From: Actinoplanes sp. TFC3
GTDB taxonomy: Bacteria; Actinomycetota; Actinomycetes; Mycobacteriales; Micromonosporaceae
Direction: 5' to 3'
Length of the DNA: 64,000 nt
Assembly: GCF_001553785.1 (NCBI RefSeq)
Contig: NZ_LOJP01000002.1
Location: forward strand, 354,078 to 418,077
Of the stretch, positions 33,735 to 42,971 are shown one piece after another (position 1 is the first letter of the stretch; every line of letters begins with the position of its first letter). A program made the position numbers and the translations under genes. The notes under the pieces are model-generated. The model was not told the DNA's origin and made no database searches. It was given only the letters and a program-made list of their open reading frames with translations.

Positions 33735-36266
33735 ATGACTGATACGGCAAAGACCGCGCGCACCGGTCTGCCCGAGCGGCCGTCGCTGGACGGGCTCGAA
33801 CAGAAGTGGGCGCCGCGCTGGCAGGAGGAGGGTACGTACGCGTTCGACCGCTCCAAGCAGCGCGCCGACGTGTACGCCATCGACACGCCTCCGCCGACCG
33901 TATCGGGCGAGCTGCACATGGGGCATGTGTTCTCGTACACCCACACCGACACGATCGCGCGGTTCCAGCGGATGCGCGGCAAGGCCGTCTTCTATCCGAT
34001 GGGCTGGGACGACAACGGGCTGCCGACCGAGCGCCGGGTGCAGAACGTGTACGGCGTCTACTGCGACCCGGCCCTGCCGTACGACCCGGCCTGGCAGCCA
34101 CCGGCAACGCCGCCCAAGCCCGCCGTCGCGGTGTCGCGGCGCAACTTCGTCGAGCTGTGCAACCGGCTCACCACCGAGGACGAGAAGGCGTTCGAAGCAC
34201 TGTGGCGCCGGCTCGGGCTGTCCGTCGACTGGAACCTGACCTATACGACCATCGGGCCGAAGTCGCAAGCCGTGTCGCAGCGCGCCTTTGTCGACAATGT
34301 GGCGCGCGGGGAGGCGTACACCTCCGAGGCGCCCACCTTGTGGGACGTCGGCTTCCGGACCGCTGTGGCGCAGGCCGAGATCGAGGACCGGGAGCGGCCC
34401 GGGGCGTACCACCGGCTGCGTTTCCACGGCGCGGACGGCCCGGTCGAGGTGGACACCACGCGTCCGGAGCTGCTGCCGGCGTGCGTCGCGCTGGTCGCCG
34501 CGCCGGGGCATCCGCTGGTGGGTACGACTGTGCGCACGCCGTACTTCGACGTCGAGGTCCCGGTGTACGGTCACCAGCTCGCCGATCCCGGCAAGGGCAC
34601 CGGCATCGCGATGGTCTGCACGTTCGGCGACCTGACCGACGTCATCTGGTGGCGTGACCTGCAACTGCAGACGCGCGTCGTGCTGGGCCGCGACGGTCGT
34701 TTCCTGCCCGACCGGCCGGCCGGGGTGGCCGAGGCGGCGTACCGGGGTTTTGCCGGGCTGAGCGTCGCTGCGGCCCGGCGCGAGATTGTGCGGCTCCTGA
34801 CCGAGACCGGTGACCTGCTGGGCGAGCCGCGCCCGATCACCCACCCGGTCAAGTTCTACGAGCGCGGCGAATCCCCGCTGGAGATCGTCACCAGCCGGCA
34901 ATGGTTCATCCGCAACGGCGGGCGCGATCGGGATTTGCGCGACGAGCTACTGGGACGCGGCCGCGAGCTGCGGTGGATTCCCGAGCACATGCGGCACCGG
35001 TACGACCACTGGGTCGCCGGCTTGACCGGTGACTGGCTGGTCAGCCGGCAGCGGTTCTTCGGCGTGCCGATCCCCCTGTGGTACCGGCTCGACAACGCTG
35101 GCGAGCCGGACTACGGCCAGCTTCTCATACCGGACGTTTCGGCACTGCCGGTTGACCCGTCCTCGCAGTGCCCGCCCGGCTTCGAGGAGTCCCAGCGCGA
35201 CGTGCCGGGCGGCTTCACGGCCGACCCGGACGTCATGGACACCTGGGCTACCTCGTCGCTCACCCCGCAGATCGTCGGCGGGTGGGGCACCGACGAGGAC
35301 CTGTTCCGGCGGGTGTTCCCGATGGACCTGCGCCCGCAGGGTCAGGAGATCATCCGCACCTGGCTGTTCTACTCGGTGGTCCGCTCGCACCTCGGACACG
35401 GCACGCTGCCGTGGACCAGCACCGTGCAGTCCGGCTGGATCCTCGACCCGGACCGCAAGAAAATGTCGAAGTCCAAGGGCAACGTGGTCACCCCGATGGA
35501 TCTGCTCGTGCAGAGCGGGTCCGACGCGGTGCGCTACTGGGCAGCGAACGGGCGGCCCGGCGCCGACCTGGCGTTCGACCCGGCGCAGATCAAGGTGGGC
35601 CGGCGGCTGGCCACCAAGCTGCTCAACGCCTCCAAGTTCGCGCTCGGGCTGGGCGCCGCCGGCGCGCTGCGCCAGCCGGTGACCGAGGCGCTGGACCGGG
35701 CGATGCTGAGCCGGCTGGCCACCGTGGTGACCGCGGCAACAACGGCCTTCGACGAGTACGACCACACGACAGCGCTGACCGGCACCGAGGCGTTCTTCTG
35801 GACCTTCTGCGACGACTACATCGAGTTGGTGAAGGACCGGGCGTACGCACCGGGGGCGGCCGGGGACTCGGCTCGGGCGGCGCTGGCTGCGGGGTTGTCG
35901 GTGCTGCTGCGGCTGTTCGCGCCGTTTCTGCCGTACGTGACCGAGGAGGTCTGGTCGTGGTGGCGCTACGGCTCGGTGCATGCGGCGACGTGGCCCACTC
36001 CGTACGAGCTGACCCGGGCGGCCCCCGAAGGTGACGCCGCCCTGCTCGACCTGGCCGGTGACGCGCTGCGCCAGGTCCGGCGGGCCAAGTCCGACCGTAA
36101 GCTGTCGATGAAGGCCGAAGTGCCCCTGGCCGAAGCCCTCGGCCCGGCCCAGCTCCTGGACCAGCTAACCCGGATCGAGCCGGACCTCAAGGCAGCGGGC
36201 CGCATCGCCAAGCTCGACATGCTGCCGGACCGCACCCCGGAACTCGTCATCGCCTGCGCCTTCTGA
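33735..36266 (+). CDS. valS: Valyl-tRNA synthetase, archaeal-like type
   Basis: An 843-residue class Ia synthetase charging tRNA-Val. It has SGELHMGHVFSYTHTD (HIGH motif as HMGH), GWDDNGLPTERRVQN, an editing CP1 domain (VDTTRPELLPACVALVA, GTGIAMVCTFGD), WFIRNGGRDRDL, VMDTWATSSLTPQI and KMSKSKGN. The anticodon-binding domain includes FCDDYIELVKDRAY. The DDNGLPTER signature and the lack of the C-terminal coiled-coil arm set it apart from E. coli-type ValS (951 residues). It resembles archaeal and some actinobacterial or rickettsial enzymes. It is divergent from DUF3307. Confidence 0.93.
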   Translation: MTDTAKTARTGLPERPSLDGLEQKWAPRWQEEGTYAFDRSKQRADVYAIDTPPPTVSGELHMGHVFSYTHTDTIARFQRMRGKAVFYPMGWDDNGLPTERRVQNVYGVYCDPALPYDPAWQPPATPPKPAVAVSRRNFVELCNRLTTEDEKAFEALWRRLGLSVDWNLTYTTIGPKSQAVSQRAFVDNVARGEAYTSEAPTLWDVGFRTAVAQAEIEDRERPGAYHRLRFHGADGPVEVDTTRPELLPACVALVAAPGHPLVGTTVRTPYFDVEVPVYGHQLADPGKGTGIAMVCTFGDLTDVIWWRDLQLQTRVVLGRDGRFLPDRPAGVAEAAYRGFAGLSVAAARREIVRLLTETGDLLGEPRPITHPVKFYERGESPLEIVTSRQWFIRNGGRDRDLRDELLGRGRELRWIPEHMRHRYDHWVAGLTGDWLVSRQRFFGVPIPLWYRLDNAGEPDYGQLLIPDVSALPVDPSSQCPPGFEESQRDVPGGFTADPDVMDTWATSSLTPQIVGGWGTDEDLFRRVFPMDLRPQGQEIIRTWLFYSVVRSHLGHGTLPWTSTVQSGWILDPDRKKMSKSKGNVVTPMDLLVQSGSDAVRYWAANGRPGADLAFDPAQIKVGRRLATKLLNASKFALGLGAAGALRQPVTEALDRAMLSRLATVVTAATTAFDEYDHTTALTGTEAFFWTFCDDYIELVKDRAYAPGAAGDSARAALAAGLSVLLRLFAPFLPYVTEEVWSWWRYGSVHAATWPTPYELTRAAPEGDAALLDLAGDALRQVRRAKSDRKLSMKAEVPLAEALGPAQLLDQLTRIEPDLKAAGRIAKLDMLPDRTPELVIACAF

Positions 36267-36311
36267 TCCGGTCGGTGTAGTTGATCTTCACTGCGGGTAG
36301 GGGTCCCGGTC

Positions 36312-36878
36312 ATGGACGCGATTCCGGACCGGGACCTGTTGCGGCAGCGGTCGGCCGAGGGGCTGCGGCGCTCGGTGCTCATCGCTTGCCTGGTCGGCGG
36401 GGTCGTCTTCGCCGGGCTCGCCGGTTTCTTCTTCGCGCTGATCGACGACTTCCACAGCGGCCGGGGCCTGCTCGTGCTGACCGCCGGGCTGGTCGCGGCG
36501 GCGGTCGTGGTGGCGACCACCATCATCGTGGCCCGGCGGATGGCCAAGCGCTCGCCGCTGCTGTACGGCACGGACCGGGCAACCCGGACAGCGGTGACCG
36601 CTGCGCTGCGAACCGGCGGCACCGGCGATCCGCGCATTGACGAGCTGGCCCGCGAGACGGCCCGCCGGGGCCTCAACCAGCGGTGGTTCATCGGGCTCGG
36701 CGTCGCGCTCGCGCTGCTTCAAGCGTTCCTGCTGGTTGTACGCCTCACCGACCGGGAGTGGGAGCGGGCGGTGCTGCCCGCTGGGTCCCTGACCCTGATG
36801 GTGGTGATGGTTGTGACGAAAACGATGGAGCTGCGCCGCTACCGCGCCTACCTGCGGGAGCCGAGCCCATGGACGTGA
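36312..36878 (+). CDS. Small membrane protein, tandem paralogue 1
   Basis: A 188-residue protein that I cannot assign to a named family. It begins MDAIPDRDLLRQRSAEGLRR, has two adjacent hydrophobic segments (about 21-45 and 53-73), a soluble middle (TDRATRTAVTAALRTGGTGDPRIDELARE) and two further segments near 120-165, ending in a basic tail. The next gene repeats this plan, including the N-terminal MD-IPDRDLL and the RAT..AV..AL..GG..DPRID motif. It overlaps that gene by 10 bases. Confidence 0.7.
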   Translation: MDAIPDRDLLRQRSAEGLRRSVLIACLVGGVVFAGLAGFFFALIDDFHSGRGLLVLTAGLVAAAVVVATTIIVARRMAKRSPLLYGTDRATRTAVTAALRTGGTGDPRIDELARETARRGLNQRWFIGLGVALALLQAFLLVVRLTDREWERAVLPAGSLTLMVVMVVTKTMELRRYRAYLREPSPWT

Positions 36879-37414
36879 TTCCGGACCGGGACCTGTTGCA
36901 CGCGCGCGCGGTTCGCCGGGTTCGCGGGCTGGGGTGGATGTTCGCGGTGATCGGCGTGCTGGCCGGAGCGGCGATGATGGCCGGCGTGCTGGCGGCGGGC
37001 GGCGGGCTGTGGTGGGGGCTGCTGCTCCCGCTCATCTTCGTGGCAATTTTCGGCGCGCTGGCCTGGCGCATGTTCCGGCGTGCGGACCGCGACGCAATGT
37101 TGTTCCAGGGCGCGGACCGGGCCACCCAGCGGTCGGTGTCGCTGGCGCTCAAGGCCGGCGGCAGCGATGATCCCCGCATCGACGCCCTGGCCCGGGACCT
37201 GGCGGAACGCAGCCTGCGCCGCACCGTCGCCCCCTGGGCCATGACCGGGAGCATCGCTCTGGTGGCCGTAGGGCTGCTGCTGAATCTGTTCGACGGCAAG
37301 TTCGGCTTCAACCAGGGCGCCGGCCTGATCGGCCTCGCGGCGCTGGTATGGGTGGTCGTCAACGTCTGGCAGACCCGGGCCCGCAGCCGCCGCTACCTCG
37401 CCATGGCGCGATGA
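36869..37414 (+). CDS. Small membrane protein, tandem paralogue 2
   Basis: A 181-residue paralogue of the preceding protein: MDVIPDRDLLHARAVRRVRG, two hydrophobic segments (about 24-60), DRATQRSVSLALKAGGSDDPRIDALARD, then two more segments (about 120-165) and an Arg-rich end. The ATG at 36869 lies within the end of paralogue 1. The two likely arose by tandem duplication and may form a hetero-oligomer in the membrane. No enzyme motif is visible. Confidence 0.7.
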   Translation: MDVIPDRDLLHARAVRRVRGLGWMFAVIGVLAGAAMMAGVLAAGGGLWWGLLLPLIFVAIFGALAWRMFRRADRDAMLFQGADRATQRSVSLALKAGGSDDPRIDALARDLAERSLRRTVAPWAMTGSIALVAVGLLLNLFDGKFGFNQGAGLIGLAALVWVVVNVWQTRARSRRYLAMAR

Positions 37415-37478
37415 CCAACCGCGCCGACCTTCGCGAAGCGGAACCTGCGCGGGGCACCGACACGGCAGCATAGGGGGC

Positions 37479-38018
37479 ATGTCGATCCCGCCGGAGGAGG
37501 TTGCGGCACCCGCCGCCGATGCCGTGCTGTTCCGGGCGTCGCCGTGGCGTACGTTCGCCGTGCTGTTCGGGGCGCTGCTGGTGGCGTACCTGATCGTGTC
37601 GCCGATTGTTGCCGTTCTGCTCGATGCTCCCGGTGATCCGTGGTGGTCGACGCTGATCCAGGGTGTTTCGATCGCCACCATCGCCTCGGGGGTGTACGCC
37701 CTGACCGCCCGTTCCGCGCAGCGCACCTGGATCCGGGCCTCGTCCGGGGGGCTCGAGCTGGCCACCGAGGGCAGCGACCCCGTACTGCTCGCGTGGCAGG
37801 ACATCGACCACGTGATGGTGCATCGCCGGGGGCTGCGCACGGTCCTCGACGTGACACCTGTCGACCTGGACCGGGTGCACCCGATCGCGGAGGGTGACGA
37901 GGGCTGGCCGGCGCTGCACGACGAACCGGACGGCTCCCCCACGTTCACCGCCGACCTCAGCCAGGTGTGGCCCGGCCCGCGCGCTGTTCGCCGCGAGCTG
38001 GCCCGGCGTCTTTCTTGA
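37479..38018 (+). CDS. PH-like domain membrane protein, hypothetical
   Basis: A 179-residue protein with two N-terminal membrane helices (about 25-50 and 58-78). A beta-rich region follows (RTWIRASSGGLELATEGSDPVLLAWQDIDHVMVHR) that looks like a bacterial PH-type domain with its LxWxDI strand. GGAGG is inside its own start region; the ATG is at 37479. Its last 62 bases overlap the convergent DMT transporter gene. Function unknown. Confidence 0.62.
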   Translation: MSIPPEEVAAPAADAVLFRASPWRTFAVLFGALLVAYLIVSPIVAVLLDAPGDPWWSTLIQGVSIATIASGVYALTARSAQRTWIRASSGGLELATEGSDPVLLAWQDIDHVMVHRRGLRTVLDVTPVDLDRVHPIAEGDEGWPALHDEPDGSPTFTADLSQVWPGPRAVRRELARRLS

Positions 38019-38964
38019 CCACGGCTACGACGACCGCCACCAGGGTGAGCACGGCACCGACGATGGTGTTCCAGCCCGGGCGGCCCGCGTCGCCGGGGGC
38101 CACCACGTCCAGCAGCAGCGCTCCGGTGATCTGCCCGGCGATCATGCCCAGACCCAGCAGCAACACCCCGGTGTAGCGGACCACCGCGGCACCGGCGGCG
38201 ACGAACAGGATGCCGATCAGGCCACCGCAGTACAGCCACCACGGGCCGTGCGGCAGGTGACCGGGCAGCCCGCGGATCAGTACGGACACGGCGAACGCCA
38301 CGAGCAGCACCGCCGTGCCCGTACAGAAGTTGACCAGGCCGGCTACCAGGGCGCTGCCCGAAGCCTGCCGGACGTGGCCGTTCACCGCCTGCTGCCAGGC
38401 GATGCCCAGACCGGCCAGCAACGGCAGGATGGCCAGAGCGAGGGCGCTGGGGTGCCCGATCCGGTCGCCGACCGAGATGAGCACGGCGACCACTGTCAGC
38501 ACCGCCCCCGCCAGGCGCGGCGCGGTCACCGGCTGCTGACCGGCCGGGCCCACGCCCGCCCGGTCCACCAGCAGGCTGCTTGAGGACTGGCCGGCCACCA
38601 GCGCCACGATGAACACGGCCACGCCGAGGGTGGGCACGGTCAGGCCCTGGGTGGCGACCAGGAAACCGCCACACATACCGCCGAGCAACTGCCACGCGCT
38701 GAGCCGGTGCTCCCGCAGCGCGGCGCGCAGCCCGGCCAGCCCGGCGCGGCCCGCCGGTAGCGCGGGCACCAGCAAGGCCAGCACGACCAGGCCCGACCCG
38801 AAGGAGATCAGCGCGGCGCCGATCGGGTCGTCCAGACGTACCGCAAGCTCGCCGTTGATCCTGGACTGCACGGCCAGCGCGGCACCCGCGATCACCGCGA
38901 CCACGACGCCGGCCGTTCGTTGCCCGGCGGAAACGACCGGCGGCGCGGAAGCGGTTCGAGTCAC
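37957..38964 (-). CDS. DMT family transporter (YdcZ/DUF606 type, two repeats)
   Basis: A 335-residue integral membrane protein with about ten helices. Two related halves each start with a Gly/Ala-rich helix and contain NGELAVRLDDPIGAALISFGSGLVVL (first) or VNGHVRQASGSALVAGLVNFCTGTAVLL (second), the signature of the DMT_YdcZ family. The substrate is unknown. GTG 38964 overlaps the glpX stop (GTGA), so the gene is translated with glpX. The Ala/Gly/Arg tail overlaps the convergent membrane protein gene by 62 bases. Confidence 0.82.
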   Translation of the reverse strand: MTRTASAPPVVSAGQRTAGVVVAVIAGAALAVQSRINGELAVRLDDPIGAALISFGSGLVVLALLVPALPAGRAGLAGLRAALREHRLSAWQLLGGMCGGFLVATQGLTVPTLGVAVFIVALVAGQSSSSLLVDRAGVGPAGQQPVTAPRLAGAVLTVVAVLISVGDRIGHPSALALAILPLLAGLGIAWQQAVNGHVRQASGSALVAGLVNFCTGTAVLLVAFAVSVLIRGLPGHLPHGPWWLYCGGLIGILFVAAGAAVVRYTGVLLLGLGMIAGQITGALLLDVVAPGDAGRPGWNTIVGAVLTLVAVVVAVVKKDAGPARGEQRAGRATPG

Positions 38965-39998
38965 TCAGGCACTGTAGGGCTGATCGAAGGCAGGTGCCCG
39001 TCGAAGTCCACCGATGAGTACAACTTCAGCTTCTCCAACCGGTGGTACGAGTCGATCACCCGGATCGTGCCGCTCTTGGAACGCATGACGATCGACTGGG
39101 TGTGCGCCCCACCGCTGCGGTAGCGCACGCCCTTGAGCAGGTCGCCCGAGGTGACGCCGGTGGCCACGAAGAAGCAGTTGTCCCCGGTGACCAGGTCGTC
39201 GGTGCTCAGCACCCGGTCCAGGTCGTGGCCGCCGCCGATGGCCTTCTCGCGCTCGGAGTCGTCCAGCGGCCACAGCTTGGCCTGGATCGCCCCGCCCAGG
39301 CACTTGAGCGCGCACGCGGCGGTGATGCCCTCGGGAGTGCCGCCGATGCCCATGAGCACGTCGACCTCCGACTCCTCGCGCGCCGCCGAGATGGCCCCGG
39401 CAATGTCACCGTCGGAGATGAACTTGATGTTCGCGCCGGCCGCTCGTACCTCTTCGATAAGCGTCTGATGCCGCGGCCGGTCCAGAATGCAGACCGTGAC
39501 GTCGGAAACGTCGGTGCGTTTCGCCTTGGCGATGCGCCGCAGGTTCTCGGTCGCGCCGGCGTTGATGTCGATCACGTCGGCACAGTCCGGGCCAACCGCG
39601 ATTTTCTCCATGTAGAAGACCGCGCTCGGATCGAACATGGCCCCGCGCTCGGCCACAGCCAGTACGGCGACCGCGCCCGGCATCCCCTTGCTCATCAGCG
39701 TGGTGCCATCCACCGGGTCCACCGCGACGTCGACCTCGGGTCCGGTGCCGTCGCCCACCCGCTCGCCGTTGAACAGCATGGGCGCCTCGTCCTTCTCACC
39801 CTCGCCGATCACCACGACGCCGCGCATCTGGATCGAGTTGATGAGCTTGCGCATGGCGTCGACCGCGGCGCCGTCACCGCCGTTCTTGTCGCCGCGGCCC
39901 ACCCAGCGCCCGGCCGCCATCGCGGCGGCTTCGGTTACGCGGACGAGGTCGAGGGCGATGTTGCGGTCGAGGTCCTGAGGGTTGTCAGCAGCGGGCAT
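38961..39998 (-). CDS. glpX: Class II fructose-1,6-bisphosphatase GlpX
   Basis: A 345-residue gluconeogenic phosphatase. It has GDKNGGDGAAVDAMR, VVIGEGEKDEAPM, the metal-binding DPVDGTTLMSKGMPGAVAVLA, FISDGDIAGAISA, GIGGTPEGITAACALKCLGG and TGVTSGDLLKGVR. Actinobacteria use GlpX as their main FBPase, which fits with pckG at 54639. The ATG at 39998 has GAGGAGG upstream. It is divergent from the DUF4245 gene and coupled to a DMT transporter. Confidence 0.95.
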   Translation of the reverse strand: MPAADNPQDLDRNIALDLVRVTEAAAMAAGRWVGRGDKNGGDGAAVDAMRKLINSIQMRGVVVIGEGEKDEAPMLFNGERVGDGTGPEVDVAVDPVDGTTLMSKGMPGAVAVLAVAERGAMFDPSAVFYMEKIAVGPDCADVIDINAGATENLRRIAKAKRTDVSDVTVCILDRPRHQTLIEEVRAAGANIKFISDGDIAGAISAAREESEVDVLMGIGGTPEGITAACALKCLGGAIQAKLWPLDDSEREKAIGGGHDLDRVLSTDDLVTGDNCFFVATGVTSGDLLKGVRYRSGGAHTQSIVMRSKSGTIRVIDSYHRLEKLKLYSSVDFDGHLPSISPTVPE

Positions 39999-40083
39999 GT
40001 AAGGCGCCTCCTCGCGACGGTGCGGGGGATTCGGTAGTCCTGATCCTCACATGACGGCGGGCGTGAAGTCCCGTGCCGCGGAC

Positions 40084-40644
40084 ATGGTTAACAATGGGGA
40101 GGTGTCCAGCCCCTCAGTAGCTCCCGCCACGCCCAGCCGCGGTGACCGCCGGCCGCGTGACATGGCCCTGTCGATCGGCATCCTGATCGTGCCGATCATG
40201 CTGGTGCTGCTCTTCTACCGGCTGGTGCTCGACGGCGACAAGCCGGTGAGCATCGACGCCGCCCCGGCGCTGGAGCAGGCTCGGGCCGCCGCCGCGTTCC
40301 CGGTGAGCGAGCCGCAGGGGCTCGGCGAGGACTGGCACGTGCAGAGTGCGCTGTTCCGCCGGGTGGAGGGCGGTGCCACGCTGCGCCTGGGTTACACCGC
40401 ACCGGATGACAAGCCGCTGCAGTTGGTGGAGAGCAGCGTGGCGACCACCACGCTGATCCCGGCCGAACTCGGCAATCAGCCCAAGGCCACCGGCACGGTG
40501 CAGGCGGGCTCGCGGGCGTGGCAGAAATATGAGGCACGGGCCGGCGAGGTCGCGTTGGTGCTGCTGGAGAAGGGCCGCACGATGATCATCGTCGGCTCGG
40601 ACAAATCGGAGAGCCTCGACGACCTGGCGGCGGCGTTGCCCTGA
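40084..40644 (+). CDS. DUF4245 domain-containing membrane-anchored protein
   Basis: A protein of about 186 residues with one N-terminal membrane helix (MALSIGILIVPIMLVLLFYRLV) and an extracellular DUF4245 domain (AAFPVSEPQGLGEDWHVQSALFRR, ATLRLGYTAPDDKPLQLVESS, AGSRAWQKYEARAGEVALVLLEKGRTMIIVG). The family is actinobacterial and usually sits next to glpX, as here. The start is ambiguous: ATG 40084 is used, with ATG 40051 and GTG 40102 as alternatives. Function unknown. Confidence 0.83.
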   Translation: MVNNGEVSSPSVAPATPSRGDRRPRDMALSIGILIVPIMLVLLFYRLVLDGDKPVSIDAAPALEQARAAAAFPVSEPQGLGEDWHVQSALFRRVEGGATLRLGYTAPDDKPLQLVESSVATTTLIPAELGNQPKATGTVQAGSRAWQKYEARAGEVALVLLEKGRTMIIVGSDKSESLDDLAAALP

Positions 40645-40717
40645 AGGGGCAGCGCGACCACTTGCCTTTCGTTTAGGCTCCCGCAGTCTTGTCGCACTGC
40701 GTTCGGAGTCCCCTGCC

Positions 40718-41539
40718 ATGAATCGACGGTTCGCCGCCGTACTTGTCCCGCTGCTCGCGCTCGGCCTGACCGCGTGCACTGACGACAAAGCCGACCCCAA
40801 GACGGCGCTGGCCGATTCCACCTCGGGGATCAAGGCCGGCAATTACACGTTCAGCGTCACCATGCCGGGCGGCAGCTCGGGCAAGGGCGTGGTGCACAGC
40901 CCGAGCAAGACCGCCGCGATCGACTTCGTCAGCGCGACCGAGGAGGGTAAGGGCGAGATGAACTTCCGGTTCGTCGACGCCGACCGCTACCTGAAGCTGA
41001 AGGTCGACATGGGCGAGACCGCCGAGCAACTGCAGAGCCTGCAGGATGTCGGCGACGACCCGGAATCGGCCAAGCTGCGCGACGGGCTGAAGTCGATGGT
41101 CGACATGTTCAGCGGCAAGAAGTGGCTGCGCCTGGACATGTCCAAGGTGACCTCCAAGGAGTTCAACCTCCAGCAGGACAACCCGGACATGGTGGGCGTG
41201 AGCACGCTGCTGGGCGCGGCAGCCACCGCAGAGGGCGACTCGCCGATCAAGGGCACGCTGGATGCCACCACGGTGACCGACGACAAGGGCCTGTTCGGCA
41301 AGTCTTCGTTCGAGGGTCTGGACCCGGCGGCGGGCAAGGCGATTCCGTACGAGGCCACGCTCGACTCCGAGGGCCGGCTGACCAAGCTCGTGCTGGACGT
41401 GCCGAAGCTCAAGAACACCCCGGCGGGCAAGTGGACCGCCGAGTTCACCGGCTACGGCAGCGCCGCGCAGCAGCAGGTCCCGCCCGCCGCCGAGGTCGAG
41501 GAAGCCCCCGACCAGGCGTACGCCGCGATCAACAGCTAG
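40718..41539 (+). CDS. Lipoprotein, LppX/LprG-like
   Basis: A 273-residue lipoprotein. The signal MNRRFAAVLVPLLALGLTAC ends in a lipobox LTAC with Cys20. The mature part shows ADSTSGIKAGNYTFSVTMPGG, RYLKLKVDMGETAEQLQ, LRLDMSKVTSKEF and EGRLTKLVLDVP, the alternating strand pattern of actinobacterial LolA/LppX-like or DUF1396-type lipoproteins that hold lipids between strands and helices. Its exact family is an inference from fold pattern. Its end overlaps xseB by four bases. Confidence 0.78.
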   Translation: MNRRFAAVLVPLLALGLTACTDDKADPKTALADSTSGIKAGNYTFSVTMPGGSSGKGVVHSPSKTAAIDFVSATEEGKGEMNFRFVDADRYLKLKVDMGETAEQLQSLQDVGDDPESAKLRDGLKSMVDMFSGKKWLRLDMSKVTSKEFNLQQDNPDMVGVSTLLGAAATAEGDSPIKGTLDATTVTDDKGLFGKSSFEGLDPAAGKAIPYEATLDSEGRLTKLVLDVPKLKNTPAGKWTAEFTGYGSAAQQQVPPAAEVEEAPDQAYAAINS

Positions 41540-41730
41540 CTGTCGCGCGCCGCGCGGGCCGTTTCGATGCGGTCCCGCGCGCCGTCCAGGAAACGCTGGC
41601 AGATGTCGGCCAGCTTCTCACCGCGCTCCCACAGGGCGAGGGACTCCTCCAGCGAGGCCCCGCCCTGTTCGAGCTTCTCGACCACCGTGGCCAGCTCACC
41701 GCGGGCCTGCTCGTAACTCAGCTCGCTCAT
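41536..41730 (-). CDS. xseB: Exodeoxyribonuclease VII small subunit
   Basis: A 64-residue protein: MSELSYEQARGELATVVEKL, EQGGASLEESLALWERGEKL, CQRFLDGARDRIE. This is the complete XseB coiled-coil, which binds XseA in several copies to form exonuclease VII. The ATG at 41730 overlaps the xseA stop by four bases (ATGA), consistent with coupled subunit synthesis. Confidence 0.93.
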   Translation of the reverse strand: MSELSYEQARGELATVVEKLEQGGASLEESLALWERGEKLADICQRFLDGARDRIETARAARDS

Positions 41731-42950
41731 CCCTGCTCCTGTACCTCGGTGTGCACTTCGCCCTCGGCGAGCCGGACCCGCAGCACGTCCCCGGCCGCCA
41801 CCTCGCCGGCCGCCCGGACCACGTGCCCGTCGGCGCGCTGCACGATCGCGTAGCCGCGTTCCAGCGTTGCCTTGGGTGACAGCGCCCGCAGCCGCGCCAA
41901 CGTGTGCCGCAGATCGTCGTCGGCCCGGCGGATCCGATGCTCCAAGCTGCGCGTCGCCCGGTCGCGTAGCTGGCCCATCTCGGCCTCGCGCTGGTCGATC
42001 AGCGTCTCGGGCCGGGCCAGCGCGGGCCGCGAGCGCCACGCCTCCAGCCGGTGCGCCTCCCGGTCGATCAGCGTCAGCACACCCCGGTCCAGCCGGCGCC
42101 GGGCGTGCTCGATCAGCTGGGTCTCCTCACCCAGGTCGGGCACGATCCGCTTGGCCGCGTCGGTCGGCGTGGACGCCCGCAGGTCGGCGACGTAGTCGAG
42201 CAGCGGTGCGTCGGTCTCGTGGCCGATCGCGCTGACCACCGGGGTCCGGCAGGCGAACACGGCCCGGCACAACGCCTCGTCGGAGAACGGCAGGAGGTCT
42301 TCGACGCTGCCGCCGCCGCGCGCGATCACGATGACGTCGATGGTGTCATCGTTGTCCAGCACCTTGAGCGCGTCGATGATCTGCGGCACCGCGGTCGGCC
42401 CCTGCACCGGCACGTTCACCGTGCGGAACTCCACGCTCGGCCAGCGCCGCCGGGTGTTCATCAGCACGTCCCGCTCGGCCGCCGAGGCCCGCCCGGTGAT
42501 CAGCCCGATGCGCTGCGGCAGGAACGGCAGCCGGCGCTTGCGCTCGCGGGCGAACAGGCCCTCGGCGCCGAGCAGCTTCTTCAGCTTCTCCAGCCGGGCG
42601 AGCAGCTCGCCCAGGCCGACCTGGCGGATCTCGTCGGCGCGCAGGCTCAGCGAGCCCCGAGCGGGATAGAACTCGGGCTTGGCGTGCATGGTGACCCGGG
42701 CGCCCTCGGCCAGCTCCGGGGCCCCGGCATCGAGGACGTCGCGGTGCGCGGTGACGGTGAGGCTGAGGTCGGCCGAGGGGTCACGCAGGGTCAAGAAGAC
42801 CACGCTGGTGCCGGGGCGGCGGCTGATCTGGGCCACCTGGCCGTCCACCCACACCCAGCCCAGCCGGGCCACCCAGGCGCCGACCTTCTGGCTGACGACG
42901 CGGACGGGCCACGGCTCGTCGGGCGTCGACTTCGGCTCCGGCTCGGTCAC
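41727..42950 (-). CDS. xseA: Exodeoxyribonuclease VII large subunit
   Basis: A 407-residue catalytic subunit degrading single-stranded DNA. It has an N-terminal OB fold (VWVDGQVAQISRRPGTSVVFLTLRD), the catalytic domain (RIGLITGRASAAERDVL, VIVIARGGGSVEDLLPFSDEALCRAVFACRTPVVSAIGHETD, ASTPTDAAKRIVPD), a long coiled coil and the terminal RGYAIVQRADGHVV. GTG 42950 is the start. It is the second gene of a three-gene unit: membrane protein, xseA, xseB. Confidence 0.95.
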   Translation of the reverse strand: MTEPEPKSTPDEPWPVRVVSQKVGAWVARLGWVWVDGQVAQISRRPGTSVVFLTLRDPSADLSLTVTAHRDVLDAGAPELAEGARVTMHAKPEFYPARGSLSLRADEIRQVGLGELLARLEKLKKLLGAEGLFARERKRRLPFLPQRIGLITGRASAAERDVLMNTRRRWPSVEFRTVNVPVQGPTAVPQIIDALKVLDNDDTIDVIVIARGGGSVEDLLPFSDEALCRAVFACRTPVVSAIGHETDAPLLDYVADLRASTPTDAAKRIVPDLGEETQLIEHARRRLDRGVLTLIDREAHRLEAWRSRPALARPETLIDQREAEMGQLRDRATRSLEHRIRRADDDLRHTLARLRALSPKATLERGYAIVQRADGHVVRAAGEVAAGDVLRVRLAEGEVHTEVQEQG

Positions 42951-42971
42951 CCGGCCCAGCCTACGGGCGGC

